This document shows positions 26,848-39,069 of a DNA stretch of 64,000 bases, piece by piece (the first letter of the stretch is position 1; the number at the start of each line of letters is the position of its first letter). The notes under the pieces were generated by a model. That model did not search any database, was not told the origin of the DNA, and saw nothing but the letters and a program-made list of their open reading frames with translations. This DNA is from JAXLYE01 sp046351595 (GTDB lineage Bacteria > Myxococcota_A > Polyangia > Palsa-1104 > JAEUJZ01). The stretch covers positions 620,001 through 684,000 of the forward strand of contig JAXLYE010000003.1 in assembly GCA_046351595.1 (NCBI GenBank). The letters are read 5' to 3'. The translations under genes and the position numbers were made by a program.

Positions 26848-27993
26848 TCAGGCGACGCGACGGTGCAGCGGTACGGGGCGCGGCGGCGCGGAGGCCGGCG
26901 CTCCGAACGACAGCCGCGCGATCTCAGAGGCCATGTAGTCCGGCGCCAGGTGGCTGTAGATCTGCGTCATCTCGAACTTGCTGTGGCCGAGGATCTTCTG
27001 CAGGGCCAGCAGGTTGCCTCCGGCCATCGCATAGTGCGAGGCGAAGGTGTGGCGCATCGCGTGCCAGGGGCGCACCGGGACGTGGCAGCCGGCGGCCTGG
27101 AGCAGCTCCTCAAGGCCCAGCATGTCGTCGGCTGTGCCCATGCGCGGTGAGGCGCCGCGCTCGGACACGATCGGAAATACCAGCGGCCCCGGCGGACAGC
27201 GCCGCTGCCACTCGCGCAGGATGGGTGCGAGCGCCGGGTGCAGCGGCACCGGCCGCCACTTGCCCGACTTGGGTGCTTTCCCATAGCTGTGCGCGACGTG
27301 AATCACGCCGCGGTCGAAGAGCACATCGATCCAGCGCAGCCCGAACAGCTCGCCCTTGCGCATACCCGTGTAGATCGCGGCCGCGATCATCGGAAACACG
27401 TCGGGCGCGCGCTCGCGCGTGTGCGCGAGGAGCTTCGCCACCTCGTCGCTGCTCAGGTAATCGACTAGGCCCGCGGGCGGCGTCTTGCGCAGACCGCTTG
27501 TCGGGTTCATTCCCTCGTACAGCCCCTGCTTGCGCGCCCAGATGAACAGCACGGAGACGGCCTTGAGCATGCTGTTCACCGTCGCCAGCTTGTACCCGTC
27601 GGCGAGCTTGCGGTCGCGCAGCGCCTCGACTTGACCCGGCTTGAGGCTCGCAATGGGCACCGCGCCGAGGTCGGGCAGGACGTGCTTGGCGAGCGTGTAG
27701 CGCAGCCACGCGCGGTAGCGCTCGGGGTTCTTGGTCGGCGGGTTCGCCTCGCGCAGGAAGCGCTCGGCCAGCGCGATCAGCGTCATCGCCTTGCCCTGCC
27801 GTTCGGGAGCGGCCGGCTCAGGGATGCCGACCAGGCCGCGCGCCACACGCGCCTCGACCTCGGCGACGTAGCGCATGGCGAGGGCCTTGGTCGGTTGGTG
27901 CGTCGGCCGGTGCTTGCGCTTGCCGTCGACGTCGATGTAGCGGCAGTACCACATCGGCCGCTCTTTGGTGCCGCGGTTGTGGACGTCTCCCAT
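26848..27993 (-). CDS. Tyrosine recombinase / integrase
   Basis: A 381-residue phage-type integrase. An N-terminal AP2-like arm-binding segment (GTKERPMWYCRYIDVDGKRK) and core-binding SAM-like domain (70-160) precede the catalytic domain, with all active-site residues: Arg212 (TGMRKGEL), Lys245 (SGKWRP), His311 and Arg314 (HAMRHTF), His337 (LGHSKF) and nucleophile Tyr346 (IYSHL). A GAGG ribosome site is seven bases upstream. It is the enzyme expected to have integrated this element at the 17-bp core in the kinase gene. The C-terminus is Pro/Ala-rich. Confidence 0.95.
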   Translation of the reverse strand: MGDVHNRGTKERPMWYCRYIDVDGKRKHRPTHQPTKALAMRYVAEVEARVARGLVGIPEPAAPERQGKAMTLIALAERFLREANPPTKNPERYRAWLRYTLAKHVLPDLGAVPIASLKPGQVEALRDRKLADGYKLATVNSMLKAVSVLFIWARKQGLYEGMNPTSGLRKTPPAGLVDYLSSDEVAKLLAHTRERAPDVFPMIAAAIYTGMRKGELFGLRWIDVLFDRGVIHVAHSYGKAPKSGKWRPVPLHPALAPILREWQRRCPPGPLVFPIVSERGASPRMGTADDMLGLEELLQAAGCHVPVRPWHAMRHTFASHYAMAGGNLLALQKILGHSKFEMTQIYSHLAPDYMASEIARLSFGAPASAPPRPVPLHRRVA

Positions 27994-28076
27994 GATGACC
28001 TCGAGTGCCCCAGACCCTGCATCCCGTCGAGAGCACAGGGCTGGGGACGATACAGGTTATCAAGATCACGAGGCTT

Positions 28077-28535
28077 TCAGGAAGCCGCTGCGCACCACGC
28101 ACCTTCGCGCACACCGTCGTCGGCGCTTGGCAATGCGGGCGTGGTCTCAGGCCGCACCATCACCTCATGCGGAGGCTGTCGGAAGTACGCCATCGCCGCT
28201 CGCTTCGACGGGAACGCCTTCCACCAAGCGCCCACGCCGTCGAGGCTCCAGCAGACGAAGTGCCAGACGAAGCCGCCGCGCTGCGGCCACTTGCAGACCT
28301 CCCAGATACAGCGCTCGGGCTCGATGCCCTCGGCCCGCCAGACTACAGGCTTGAGAGCGACGGCCACGAGAGCCCGGCGGCCGCTGTGCATGCGACGCCA
28401 CCAGCCGATGACAAACTGCGCCTTGTCGTCGGTGCTACGAGCGAAAGCCGATAGAAGCTTCGGGGTGTCGCGAGCTGATGTTGCGGGCGAGCGTAGCTTC
28501 TCCGTCGAAGAACGATGGGGACGCAGTGAGGGCAT
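28077..28535 (-). CDS. Hypothetical element protein
   Basis: No family recognised. The 152-residue product is rich in Trp and Cys in its C-terminal half (CIWEVCKWPQRGGF, FVCWSLDGVGAWWKAFPSKR), ending AMAYFRQPP, the look of a small phage or plasmid protein. The start at 28535 is chosen because GGAGG lies four bases upstream; the longer frame to 28676 lacks such a site. It is upstream of the recombinase on the same strand. Confidence 0.6.
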   Translation of the reverse strand: MPSLRPHRSSTEKLRSPATSARDTPKLLSAFARSTDDKAQFVIGWWRRMHSGRRALVAVALKPVVWRAEGIEPERCIWEVCKWPQRGGFVWHFVCWSLDGVGAWWKAFPSKRAAMAYFRQPPHEVMVRPETTPALPSADDGVREGAWCAAAS

Positions 28536-28640
28536 GGAGCCTCCTGACGCGCCGAAGGCGCAGATAGGGCGCTGCGGGGTAGGCACCGCCGCGCAGTCCT
28601 GGCATATTGCGGCGGCAATCACCGAGCCACCGCTATCACT

Positions 28641-28669
28641 GATTAACAGATTATCGTATTCGGTTAATC
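28641..28669. promoter_or_regulatory. GATTAAC-N15-GTTAATC inverted repeat upstream of the RHH gene
   Basis: Perfect 7-base arms in an A/T-rich promoter-like stretch 17-45 bases before the ribbon-helix-helix gene start. The arms are centred 22 bases apart, about two turns, suiting two regulator dimers; autorepression by the RHH protein is likely. Confidence 0.5.
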
Positions 28670-28685
28670 GGTTCAAGGACTTTGT

Positions 28686-28892
28686 ATGCCGACGGAGAGC
28701 AGCACCACCCCACGAGCCGGACGCCCCAAGGGCAAGACCCCGCCCAAGCGGACCACGACCGTTCGCCTGGATCAGGACCTGCTCGACTGGATCAACGAGA
28801 ACGTCCCCCGCAACGTCAGCCTCAGCGCGTTTGTCAACGAAGCCGTCCGAGAGAAGGTCGAGCGCCTTTCGAGCGCACGGAAGCAGCGCTAA
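28686..28892 (+). CDS. Ribbon-helix-helix DNA-binding protein
   Basis: A 68-residue protein: a basic N-terminal tail (GRPKGKTPPKR) then TTTVRLDQDLLDWINENV and SLSAFVNEAVREKVERL, the strand-helix-helix of the CopG/Arc class. Such proteins act as autorepressors, plasmid copy-control proteins or antitoxins; no partner toxin is evident. An inverted repeat in its promoter is its likely operator. Confidence 0.8.
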   Translation: MPTESSTTPRAGRPKGKTPPKRTTTVRLDQDLLDWINENVPRNVSLSAFVNEAVREKVERLSSARKQR

Positions 28893-28903
28893 TCTCGTCT
28901 ACG

Positions 28904-29388
28904 GTGCACCCCGGCTCGCCCCGCGATCCGGACGTCCGCCTTGATGCAAGGTCTGCCCTGGAAGCAGACGTGCGTCGCTTTTTCAAAGAGCACGAGGGCG
29001 AATACCTCGACTTCTTGGCTCTCTTGACCGCGCTGCGTGAGCGTCACGCTGTTTCGATCACAGAGCCTTTGTTGATGCGGTTGATGGCGTCGTCGCCGAG
29101 CTTTATCAGGAACGGCGGCTTAGCCTCCCAGGCCACAAGTGGGTTCCTTACGACGTTGAATTGCCAAAGAGCACCCGAAAATGGTTCTCGGAGTTCTCTG
29201 ATTCGATAGTCTGGAACGAGAAGTTTAAAGCATATATCATGGGAATAAGGCGAACCCACAATTCTGGTTTGTTCATCCTCCCCGAGCGTAGAAACGAGCA
29301 GCCACCGTGGTACGCTGAGGTAGGCAGTACAACGATTTACGGGCTGCTATTTGCCTTGGTGCTTTTGGCGTTGATGCTGTTCAATTAG
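28904..29388 (+). pseudogene. Hypothetical protein with C-terminal membrane helix, apparently frameshifted
   Basis: Two frames appear to form one protein: RRFFKEHEGEYLDFLALLTA in one (a GTG start at 28904 is possible) and FVDAVDGVVAELYQERRLSL to the stop at 29388 in the next, with a crossover near 29,050. The second part ends in a hydrophobic helix (GLLFALVLLALMLF). The downstream frame has no start near its beginning, which supports a frameshift. No family recognised; it is A/T-rich relative to the host and is the last gene before the right end. Confidence 0.45.
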
Positions 29389-29428
29389 TCCAGCTATTGA
29401 CTGGCTCTGCATCGGCTTTTGCTGCTCG

Positions 29429-29446
29429 TGGACCAAATCAGGACCA
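29429..29446. repeat. Right-end copy of the TGGACCAA arm-like sequence
   Basis: TGGACCAA at 29429-29436 and a second GGACCA at 29441-29446, in direct orientation, about 45-78 bases from the right core. It pairs with the inverted repeat at 21914-21931 at the left end. Confidence 0.45.
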
Positions 29447-29490
29447 CCAGCCAACTCACCCCTCAAATAGCCCGTCGACAATGCGCATCA

Positions 29491-29507
29491 CTGCGCATGC
29501 TGGCCAA
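29491..29507 (+). repeat. Right attachment core (17-bp direct repeat)
   Basis: Identical to 21779-21795. To its right the reading frame continues directly as the host kinase/HEAT gene (KDPAVRFGSVREVEQ). Confidence 0.85.
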
Positions 29508-32442
29508 GGATCCCGCCGTCCGTTTCGGCTCGGTGCGCGAGGTGGAGCAGGCGCTGGCTGGGCAGGTGGCCGGGCTGCAGGAGGGGCCGGGGCGGCGGTT
29601 CTTTCGGCGGCGGCGCGTCGCCGCGCTGGCGGGCGGGCTCGGGGTGCTGGTGCTCAGCCTCGTCGGGCTGTTCGGCCTGGGCGGGGCGCGCTACCTGGGG
29701 TGGCGGCCGCCGAGCCGCGGCATCGCGACGGAGCGGCTGCAGGCGCTGCGGGCGCAGGCGGTGGCGGTGCTCCAGGGCGATGCTCGCGGCGCGCCGGGGG
29801 AGCTGCGGCTGCAGGCGCTCTTGCGCCTGGGGGCGGCGCGCGACGTGTCGCTGCGGCCGGTGCTCGAGGAGGTCCTGACCAGCGCCAGCGGCGAGGTGCA
29901 GGCGGCGGCGGCCGAGGCGCTGGGGCAGCTCGGCTCGCGCAAGGCGCGCCCGGCGCTGCGCGGCGTGCTGGCTGGCGACCCGTCGCTGCCGGTGCGGGTG
30001 GCGGCGGCCGGGGCGCTGGAGCGGCTCGGGGATCCGCTCGGCCACGACGAGCTCGTGCGGCTGCTGCGCGAGGGCGAGCCGGACGCGCAGCTGCGGGCCG
30101 CGGTGCTCCTGTGTCCGAGCAGCGACCCCGAGGCGCAGGCCGTGCTGCGGGCGCGCCTGCTGCGGCGCGAGCTGCCCGACGAGGTCGCGCTCGGCCTGCT
30201 CGGGCGGCTGGCGCAGTCCGGTGACGAGGCGGCGAAGCTCGAGCTCGGTCGCCGCATGGCCGCCGGGCCGCTTTTGCTGCAGCTGCGCGCCGCCGAGCAG
30301 CTCGCGGCGCTCGGGGATGCGCGGGCGCAAGGCCTCTTGCGCGAGCACGCCAAAAAGGGCGGGCCGGCGCAGCTCCTGGCGCTGCGGACCCTGGCCAGCC
30401 TCGGGGACGGCGTGGATCTCTCGCCGCTGCGGCAGGTGCTGGCCGCGCCCGAGTCTGCGGTCTCCGTCGGGGCGCGCATCGACGCGCTGCTCGGCCTGGG
30501 CGCCGGCGGTCAGTCCGAGGACGCCGAGGCGCTCGCTCGGCTGCTCGGCGCGACCACGGCGCCACCCGTGCGCCAGGCCGCGGCGGCGGCGCTGCTGTCG
30601 CTCGCGGCGCGTGATCCGCTGATCCTGGCGCAGCAGACGCTGAGCTGGGCGCAGGGCGCCGCGGGCGACGAGAGCTGGCTCCTGCGCGAGGCCGCGGTGG
30701 CGGCGCTGAGCGACCTGTCGAGCCCCGAGCTGCCGGGGGAAACCGCGGGCGAGGCGGCGGGCCTCTTGCGCCGGCTCTTCGCCGAGGACCGCGACGCGCG
30801 GGTGCGGCGCCGGGCGGCGCGGGCCCTGTCGACGCAGCTCGAGCGGGCCTCGATCGAGGCGCTGCACACCGGGCTGCGCGACGAGGCCGCCGAGGTCCGC
30901 GAGGAGTCGCTGCGCGCGCTCGGCCGCATCGCGCGGGCGCTGGCCGAGCGCCACGACACGCGGCTGCTGGCGACGGTGACCGGCTGGCTGCTCGAGGCCA
31001 GCCAGGTCGGCCCGCCGCGCGAGCAGATCCTGGCCCGCGGCCTGCTGCTCAGCCTCGGCGACCAGGGCCAGCGCGGCGGCCTGCAGGCCTTCTACAAGAG
31101 CAAGGATGCGGAGCTGCGCGAGCTCGCGCTCGATCAGCTCGGCGACGACCGCGAGCTGCTCACCGCCCTGCTCGGCGACGAGTCGGCGGCGGTGCGGCTG
31201 GAGGCGGCGGTGCGGCTGGCGGGGCTCGGCGACCGGCGCGCGGTGCCGGTGCTGGAGGCGGCCGAGCAGCGGCCCGGCCGCGACGGCGTGCTGGCCTTCG
31301 TGCTGCTGCGCCGGCTGGGCGTCTCGCGCGACGATCCCGAGCGCCTCGAGCAGCTCCTGCGCGAGGGCAGCGCCGGGGAGCGCATCGCCGCCGTCGAGGC
31401 GCTCGGCCAGCTCCCGAGCGCGCTGGCGCTGCCCCTCCTGGAGGCCGCGGCGCGTGACCCCGAGCCGCTGGTGCGCCGGATAACCGCCGAGGTGGCCGCG
31501 GATCTGCCGCCCGGTCCCGAGGGCGCGCCGGCGCTGCCGCTGCTGCGGCGGCTGGCCGCGGATCGCGACGCCGTGGTGCGGGTGCGGGCGGCGGTGCTGC
31601 TGCAGCGCGCGCAGCGGCTGCCGCGCCCGACGGGCAGCGAGCGCCCCGACGGCGGCTCGACGGCGACGGCGGTCGCGGCCGGAGCCGGCACGCTCAAGGC
31701 CGCGACCGCGCCCCCGCTGGCCGCGGCCAAGGCGCCGCCGTCGGAAGCGGGCAGCGACGAGGCGTCGGGCACGCCGCCGACCGGGACCGCGCCCCCGGGC
31801 GCGCTGCAGCTCGAGGCCGACCCGCTCCTCTTGGTGCAGCTCGACGAGCGCGCCTGGCAGGCGGTGGCGCGCGGGCCGGTGGTGCTGCCGCCGGGGCGCC
31901 ACACGCTGCGCTACCCGGGCGGCGAGCGCACCTTCGAGATCGAGAGCGGACAGACGCTCAAGCTCGCGCTGCCGCTGCCGCCGCCGGCGCAGCTGTGCAA
32001 GGCCGGCGTCGAGGCGCTGTCGCAGAAGAGCTACGCCAAGGCGCAGCGCCTTTTGACCAAGGCGCAGGGGCTCTGCGGGCAGCAGCGGGTGCGCGGCTGC
32101 GGACCGCTCGGCGTGCAGCTGTCCTTCTACCTGGGCCGCGCCTACGAGGAGCAGGCGCAGTGGGCCGAGGCCATGACCGCGTACCAGCGCGTCGCCAGAG
32201 CCACCGGCCGGCTGCACGCCGAGCAGCGCGCCGCGGCGCTGGAGGCGACGGTGCGGCTGCTGCCGCGCGTCGGCCGCCTGCTGGTGCGCAAGCCGCAGAA
32301 GGGCCGCTGCCAGGAGGTCGAGCTGTGGATGCCGCCGGGGCTGCAGTCGATCGATCTCGACGGCAAGCCGACGCAGGTGCGGATGCGCGCGCGCGAGACC
32401 GCGGTGGTCGACGCCTGCGGCGGGGCCGGCGGGAGCCGGTGA
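29492..32442 (+). pseudogene. Ser/Thr kinase remainder: membrane helix, HEAT repeats and TPR-like C-terminus
   Basis: About 980 residues remain of the interrupted gene. They begin with the last kinase helix (LRMLAKDPAVRFGSVREVEQAL), then an Arg-rich stop-transfer and one membrane helix (ALAGGLGVLVLSLVGLFGL), then roughly 20 HEAT/PBS-lyase-type repeats of 30-35 residues (VQAAAAEALGQLGS, VRVAAAGALERLGDP and others), a Pro/Thr/Ala linker, a PEGA-like beta domain (LPPGRHTLRYPGGERTF) and a TPR-like region (FYLGRAYEEQAQWAEAM). In the intact form this would be a membrane kinase with an extracytoplasmic HEAT scaffold. The frame could still be translated from a TTG in element DNA at 29419, giving a kinase-less protein. 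The PEGA-domain gene downstream is its probable partner. Confidence 0.8.
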
Positions 32443-32490
32443 CAGATGTCCCGGGCCCAGGTCGCTGAGAGGACGCAAGAGAGGGAAACC

Positions 32491-34092
32491 ATGCCGAGCC
32501 GGCTGCAGGGGAGGGGCGCGACGGCGGCGCGCGGGCGCTCGCTCGGGGTGCTGCGCATCGTGGCGCTCATGTGCCTGGCGCTTTCCGTCGGGGACGCGGC
32601 GGCCGAGCGGCGGACGCGGCGCGCCGAGAAGGAGCGGGCGCAGGCCGAGGCGCTGCGGGCGCAGGGCCTTGAGGCGCTCGGGGCCAAGGACCTGCCGCGG
32701 GCCGAGGCGCTCTTGCGGGACGCCTACCGCCTCGGGCCGAGCCCCGAGGTGCTGTACCCGCTCGGCCTGGTCGCCGAGGCGCGCGGCGACCGGGTCGGCG
32801 CGCACGACGCGCTGCGCCGCTTCCTCGCCGAGGAGGACGGGACCGCGACACCGGAGCAGCGGTCGCGCGCCGAGGAGATCCTGGCGCAGCCGCGGCCGCA
32901 GTGCGGGGAGCTCTCGGTGCTGGGGGCGCGGCGGGCGCTGGTGCGGATCGACGAGCGGCCGGTGGGCGTGCTGCCGCTGGGGGCGCCGCTCCTACTGCCC
33001 GCGGGCAGCCACAAGGTGGTGCTGGAGTCGGAGGAGCAGCGCCAGGCGGGGGCGGTCGAGGTGCCGCTCGGCCGGCTGGTGGAGCTTCGCTTCGACGCCG
33101 CGACCGGGCTGGCGGTATCGACGGTGCCGCCGGCGCTGCTGGTGTTCGCGCAGTACCTGGGCAGCCCGCCGCCCGAGGCGCAGCGGCTGCACGCGGCGGT
33201 CGAGCAGGCGCTGCGCGCCGAGGGGCACGCCAGCCTCGATCTGCGCACCGCGGCGGCGCCGGCGCCGGAGCTCGCGCCGTGCCTCGGCGCGCCGGCCTGC
33301 CAGCTCCAGCTCGCGGGCCGCACCGGCACCGAGGCGGTGCTGAGCGTCGCGGTGACCGCGGCCCCGCCCGCCGCGCCGACCCCGCCCGCGGCAGCCAGCT
33401 CCGCGGTCGCCGGCCCCGTGAATCCGGCGCCGCCCGCGACGCGGAGCTACCGCCTGGTGGTGACGCTGCTCGACACGGCGGTGGGCGAGCTCGCCGCCTG
33501 GGTCGACCGGCCGTGCGCCGCGTGCGGCCCGCAGCAGGCCGCGGCGGCGCTGTCGCAGGCGGTGGCGGAGCTTCTGCGCAAGGGCCTTTTGCGGCCGCGC
33601 GGCACGCTGCTCGTGCGCACCTCGCCGCCGGGCGCGCAGCTGGTGGTCGACGGCAGGCCGGTCGGGCGCTCGCCGCTGCAGCTGCCGGTGTGGGCGGGCC
33701 CGCACTCGATCCGCGCCGAGCTGCCCGGGCACAACCCCGAGAGCGCGCAGGTGCAGGCCGCCGAGGGGCTGGTGACCGAGCTGGCGCTGGCGCTGGCCGC
33801 GCCGCCGCCGCGCAAGCTCTGGCCGCTCGTCGTCGGCGGCATCGCGGTGGGCGCCGGCGGCCTGGCGCTGACCGCGGGCACCTTCGAGCTGCTCGGGCTG
33901 CGCGGCTGCACCACGACCTGCGCGACGGACACCGCGCTGGGCGTGACGACCTTCTTGCTGGGCGCGGCGGCGACGACGACGGGCGTGGTGCTGCTGGTCA
34001 AGCACCGCCGACGGCCGGCCCCGACGGGCAGCCCGCCGGTCGCGGCTCCCGTCCCGGTGCCCGCGCCCTTGCCCGCGCCGCCGCCCCGTTGA
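32491..34092 (+). CDS. PEGA-domain protein with N-terminal TPR-like repeat
   Basis: A 533-residue exported protein: signal peptide (VLRIVALMCLALSVGDAAA), a TPR-like helical pair (AQGLEALGAKDLPRAEALLRDA), then PEGA-like beta segments including GTLLVRTSPPGAQLVVDGRP and GRSPLQLPVWAGPHSIRAEL, and two hydrophobic helices near the C-terminus (LWPLVVGGIAVGAGGLALT and TTFLLGAAATTTGVVLLV) before a Pro-rich tail. In myxobacteria such proteins are often encoded next to Ser/Thr kinases. The start at 32491 is supported by AGAGGG just upstream. Only 48 bases separate it from the kinase/HEAT frame, so they probably form an operon. Confidence 0.8.
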   Translation: MPSRLQGRGATAARGRSLGVLRIVALMCLALSVGDAAAERRTRRAEKERAQAEALRAQGLEALGAKDLPRAEALLRDAYRLGPSPEVLYPLGLVAEARGDRVGAHDALRRFLAEEDGTATPEQRSRAEEILAQPRPQCGELSVLGARRALVRIDERPVGVLPLGAPLLLPAGSHKVVLESEEQRQAGAVEVPLGRLVELRFDAATGLAVSTVPPALLVFAQYLGSPPPEAQRLHAAVEQALRAEGHASLDLRTAAAPAPELAPCLGAPACQLQLAGRTGTEAVLSVAVTAAPPAAPTPPAAASSAVAGPVNPAPPATRSYRLVVTLLDTAVGELAAWVDRPCAACGPQQAAAALSQAVAELLRKGLLRPRGTLLVRTSPPGAQLVVDGRPVGRSPLQLPVWAGPHSIRAELPGHNPESAQVQAAEGLVTELALALAAPPPRKLWPLVVGGIAVGAGGLALTAGTFELLGLRGCTTTCATDTALGVTTFLLGAAATTTGVVLLVKHRRRPAPTGSPPVAAPVPVPAPLPAPPPR

Positions 34093-34286
34093 GGGCCGCG
34101 CGCGACCCGGCCGCCGCCTGGGGCCGCGCCGGAATCCCGCGCACAAGATGCACAAAATGTCCGGGCGGAACGCGCCGTGTGCCGCCGCGCGCCGTCGTCA
34201 GCGGAGGGAGCGGACCGCGCGCCCGGCGCGGAATAAGCGGCGTGTCGGCCCGGTTATGCTGAAATCACTGCATCGCGAGCGCGAAG

Positions 34287-35257
34287 ATGCACGTCCCGCT
34301 GCCTCTCCTTGGCCTGTGCTGGCTCCCTCTCTGGCTGAGCGTCGCTGCGGCGGACACCGGTGACCACCCCGGCGGTCCGCGGAACGCACCGTTGCCCTCG
34401 GTGGTGGTGGTGCGCAGCGGCCACGTCGCGGCGTTCCAGGAGGTCGCCGAGGCGTTCCAGGACGGCTGCCGCGTCCACGTCCAGCAGCTGCAGCTCGGCG
34501 ACGGCGGCGTGCTGGCCGTGCAGCGCGAGCGCCTGACCGCGGCGCGTGTCCTGGTCGCCGTTGGCCAGCCCGCGGCCGAGGCGCTGGCCGGCATGCGCGC
34601 GCACATCGTCTACGCGCTGGTCCCGGATCCGCCGGCCGGCGCCATCGGCAGCAACAGCACGGCGCCGCCGCAGGACGTGCTGCAGGCGCTGCAGCGGCTC
34701 AAGCCCGACGTGAAGCGCGTCGGGGTGGTGTACACGCAGCGGGTGCTGACGCGCATGCCGGCGGCGCGCCAGGCGGCCAAGGCGCTCGGGCTGGAGCTCG
34801 TCGAGCGCCCGGTCAGCAGCGGCCCCGAGGCGATCAGCGTGATCAACGGCCTGGTCTCGTCGCCGCCCCCGCAGCCCGGGACGGACGGCTCGGGCCCGGT
34901 CGCGCGCGGCCCGCTGATCGACGCGCTGTGGCTGGGCCCCGACCCGCTCTTGATCGACTCGCCGGTCACGTACTTTCTCATCCAGGCGCAGCTCATGTCG
35001 CGGGTGCCGGTGGTCGCCAGCACGCGGCAGCTCGTCAGCCACGGCGCGCTGCTCGCCGTCGACTGGTCGCCCGAGTCCGTGGGGCGCCACCTGGCCTGGC
35101 AGGTCAACCACCTGCTCGACGATCCCGACCACCTGGAGGGTGTGGCCCGCGAGCACCCGATCACGCCGCCCGAGGCCGTGGTCAACGTGCTCGCGGCGCG
35201 CCGGCTGGGCATCTCGCTGAACGCGGTGCGCGGGCGGCCGGGCTGGAAGTTCATCGA

Positions 35258-35261
<4 letters not shown>
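34287..35261 (+). CDS. Periplasmic substrate-binding protein (ABC_sub_bind / TrpX-like)
   Basis: A 324-residue exported protein: signal peptide MHVPLPLLGLCWLPLWLSVA, then a two-lobed binding-protein fold (VVVVRSGHVAAFQEVAEAFQ, DVLQALQRLKPDVKRVGVVY, SRVPVVASTRQLVSHGALLA) of the ABC_sub_bind family. No ABC transporter permease or ATPase is nearby; instead its stop codon overlaps the start of a membrane histidine kinase (ATGA). It is therefore better read as the ligand-binding input of that kinase than as a transporter part. The ligand is unknown. Confidence 0.82.
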
Positions 35262-38259
<2,998 letters not shown>

Positions 38260-38260
<1 letters not shown>

Positions 38261-38664
38261 TGAGCACCTCACAAAAGACCGTGCTGTTGGTCGATGACGA
38301 CGTCCACAACCAGCGCATCTTCGAAACCGTGCTGCGCCACGCTGGCTTCGTCGTGCGCCAGGCCGCGTCCGGCGAGGAGGCGCTGCGGGAGGCTCGCGCC
38401 CACCTGCCGGACCTCATCCTCATGGACCTGTCGATCCCGGTGATCGACGGCTGGGAGTGCACGCGCCTGCTCAAGGCCGACGAGGCGACGCGCCACATCA
38501 TCATCCTGGCGCTGACCGCGCACGCCATGCGCGGCGACCAGGAGCGGGCGCTCGCCGCGGGCTGCGACGGCTACATGGCCAAGCCCATCTCGCCCAAGAA
38601 GCTCGTCGAGGAGGTGCGCGCCCGCCTGGCCGCCCGCGCGGGCCACGCGCCGCCGAGCGAGTAG
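38260..38664 (+). CDS. Single-domain response regulator
   Basis: A 134-residue receiver: VDDD pocket, phospho-acceptor Asp56 (LILMDLSIPVIDGW), ALTAHA, and Lys in YMAKPIS. No output domain. It starts at GTG 38260, the last base of the kinase stop codon, so it is the third gene of the binding-protein/kinase operon. It must act by protein contact or pass the phosphate to a phosphotransferase elsewhere. Confidence 0.92.
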
Positions 38665-38694
38665 ACGCCGCCGCCGAGCGAGCCGCCGCCGCGC

Positions 38695-39069
38695 TCACTC
38701 CTCGACAAACGCCTTGAGGCGCGCGAGCGTCTCGTCCCACTCCGCCGAGATCCGCTCCAGGCTGCGCCGCGCCTCGTCGAGCCGCTCGCGCTCGATCGCC
38801 CAGAAGCTCTCGCGGCCCTGCCGCACGCCGTGGACCAGGCCGGCGCCGGACAGCACCAACAGGTGCTTGGTGATGGCCTGGCGGGTGACGCCCATCCCAA
38901 AGGTGAGCTGGCTGATCGAGGTCGGCCCGGCGGCGCTCAGCCGCGAGACGATGCGCAGGCGGATCGGATCGCCGAGCGCCGCGAACACCGGCGCCGCCTG
39001 CCGCAGCTCCGCGGTCGCCGGCGCCGGCCCGCCCGGGCGTCGGGCCCTACGCGGCGGCGGCCGTGACAT
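38695..39069 (-). CDS. ArsR-family transcriptional regulator
   Basis: A 124-residue winged-helix protein: FAALGDPIRLRIVSRL, SISQLTFGMGVTRQAITKHL and GLVHGVRQGRESFW are the ArsR helix-turn-helix and wing. No metal-binding Cys are present, so it is not a metal sensor; regulators of this subgroup are usually coupled to SRPBCC/AHSA1 proteins, as here. Its start overlaps the end of the SRPBCC gene. It probably binds the two palindromes upstream of that gene. Confidence 0.9.
   Translation of the reverse strand: MSRPPPRRARRPGGPAPATAELRQAAPVFAALGDPIRLRIVSRLSAAGPTSISQLTFGMGVTRQAITKHLLVLSGAGLVHGVRQGRESFWAIERERLDEARRSLERISAEWDETLARLKAFVEE

Larger units (their letters stand above)
21779..29507. mobile_element. 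Integrative element with tyrosine recombinase, inserted in a Ser/Thr kinase gene
   Basis: About 7.7 kb bounded by a perfect 17-bp direct repeat (21779-21795 and 29491-29507). Both copies are in the same reading frame of a kinase gene, and joining them rebuilds LRMLAKDPAVRFGS. Inside are a tyrosine recombinase, an excisionase-like HTH protein, a ribbon-helix-helix regulator, a DGQHR-domain gene, a toxin-immunity pair and several unknowns. Both ends are A/T-richer than the host. No replication, conjugation or capsid genes are recognisable, so it is a small integrative or satellite-type element, mobilised by others if at all. Confidence 0.85.

Noticed and set aside
28620..28680. Possible tRNA or tRNA fragment at an element end
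   Set aside because: No cloverleaf or T-loop consensus at either end; the integration target is a protein-coding repeat instead.
29419..29490. A new gene start inside the element for the HEAT protein
   Set aside because: A TTG at 29419 opens the frame, but the first 24 residues are element-derived and non-conserved; the frame is best seen as the severed 3' part of the kinase gene, though translation cannot be excluded.
34928..35257. Longer N-terminus of the membrane histidine kinase upstream of 35258
   Set aside because: The added 110 residues are an out-of-frame shadow of the binding-protein gene; the ATGA overlap at 35258 is the natural start.
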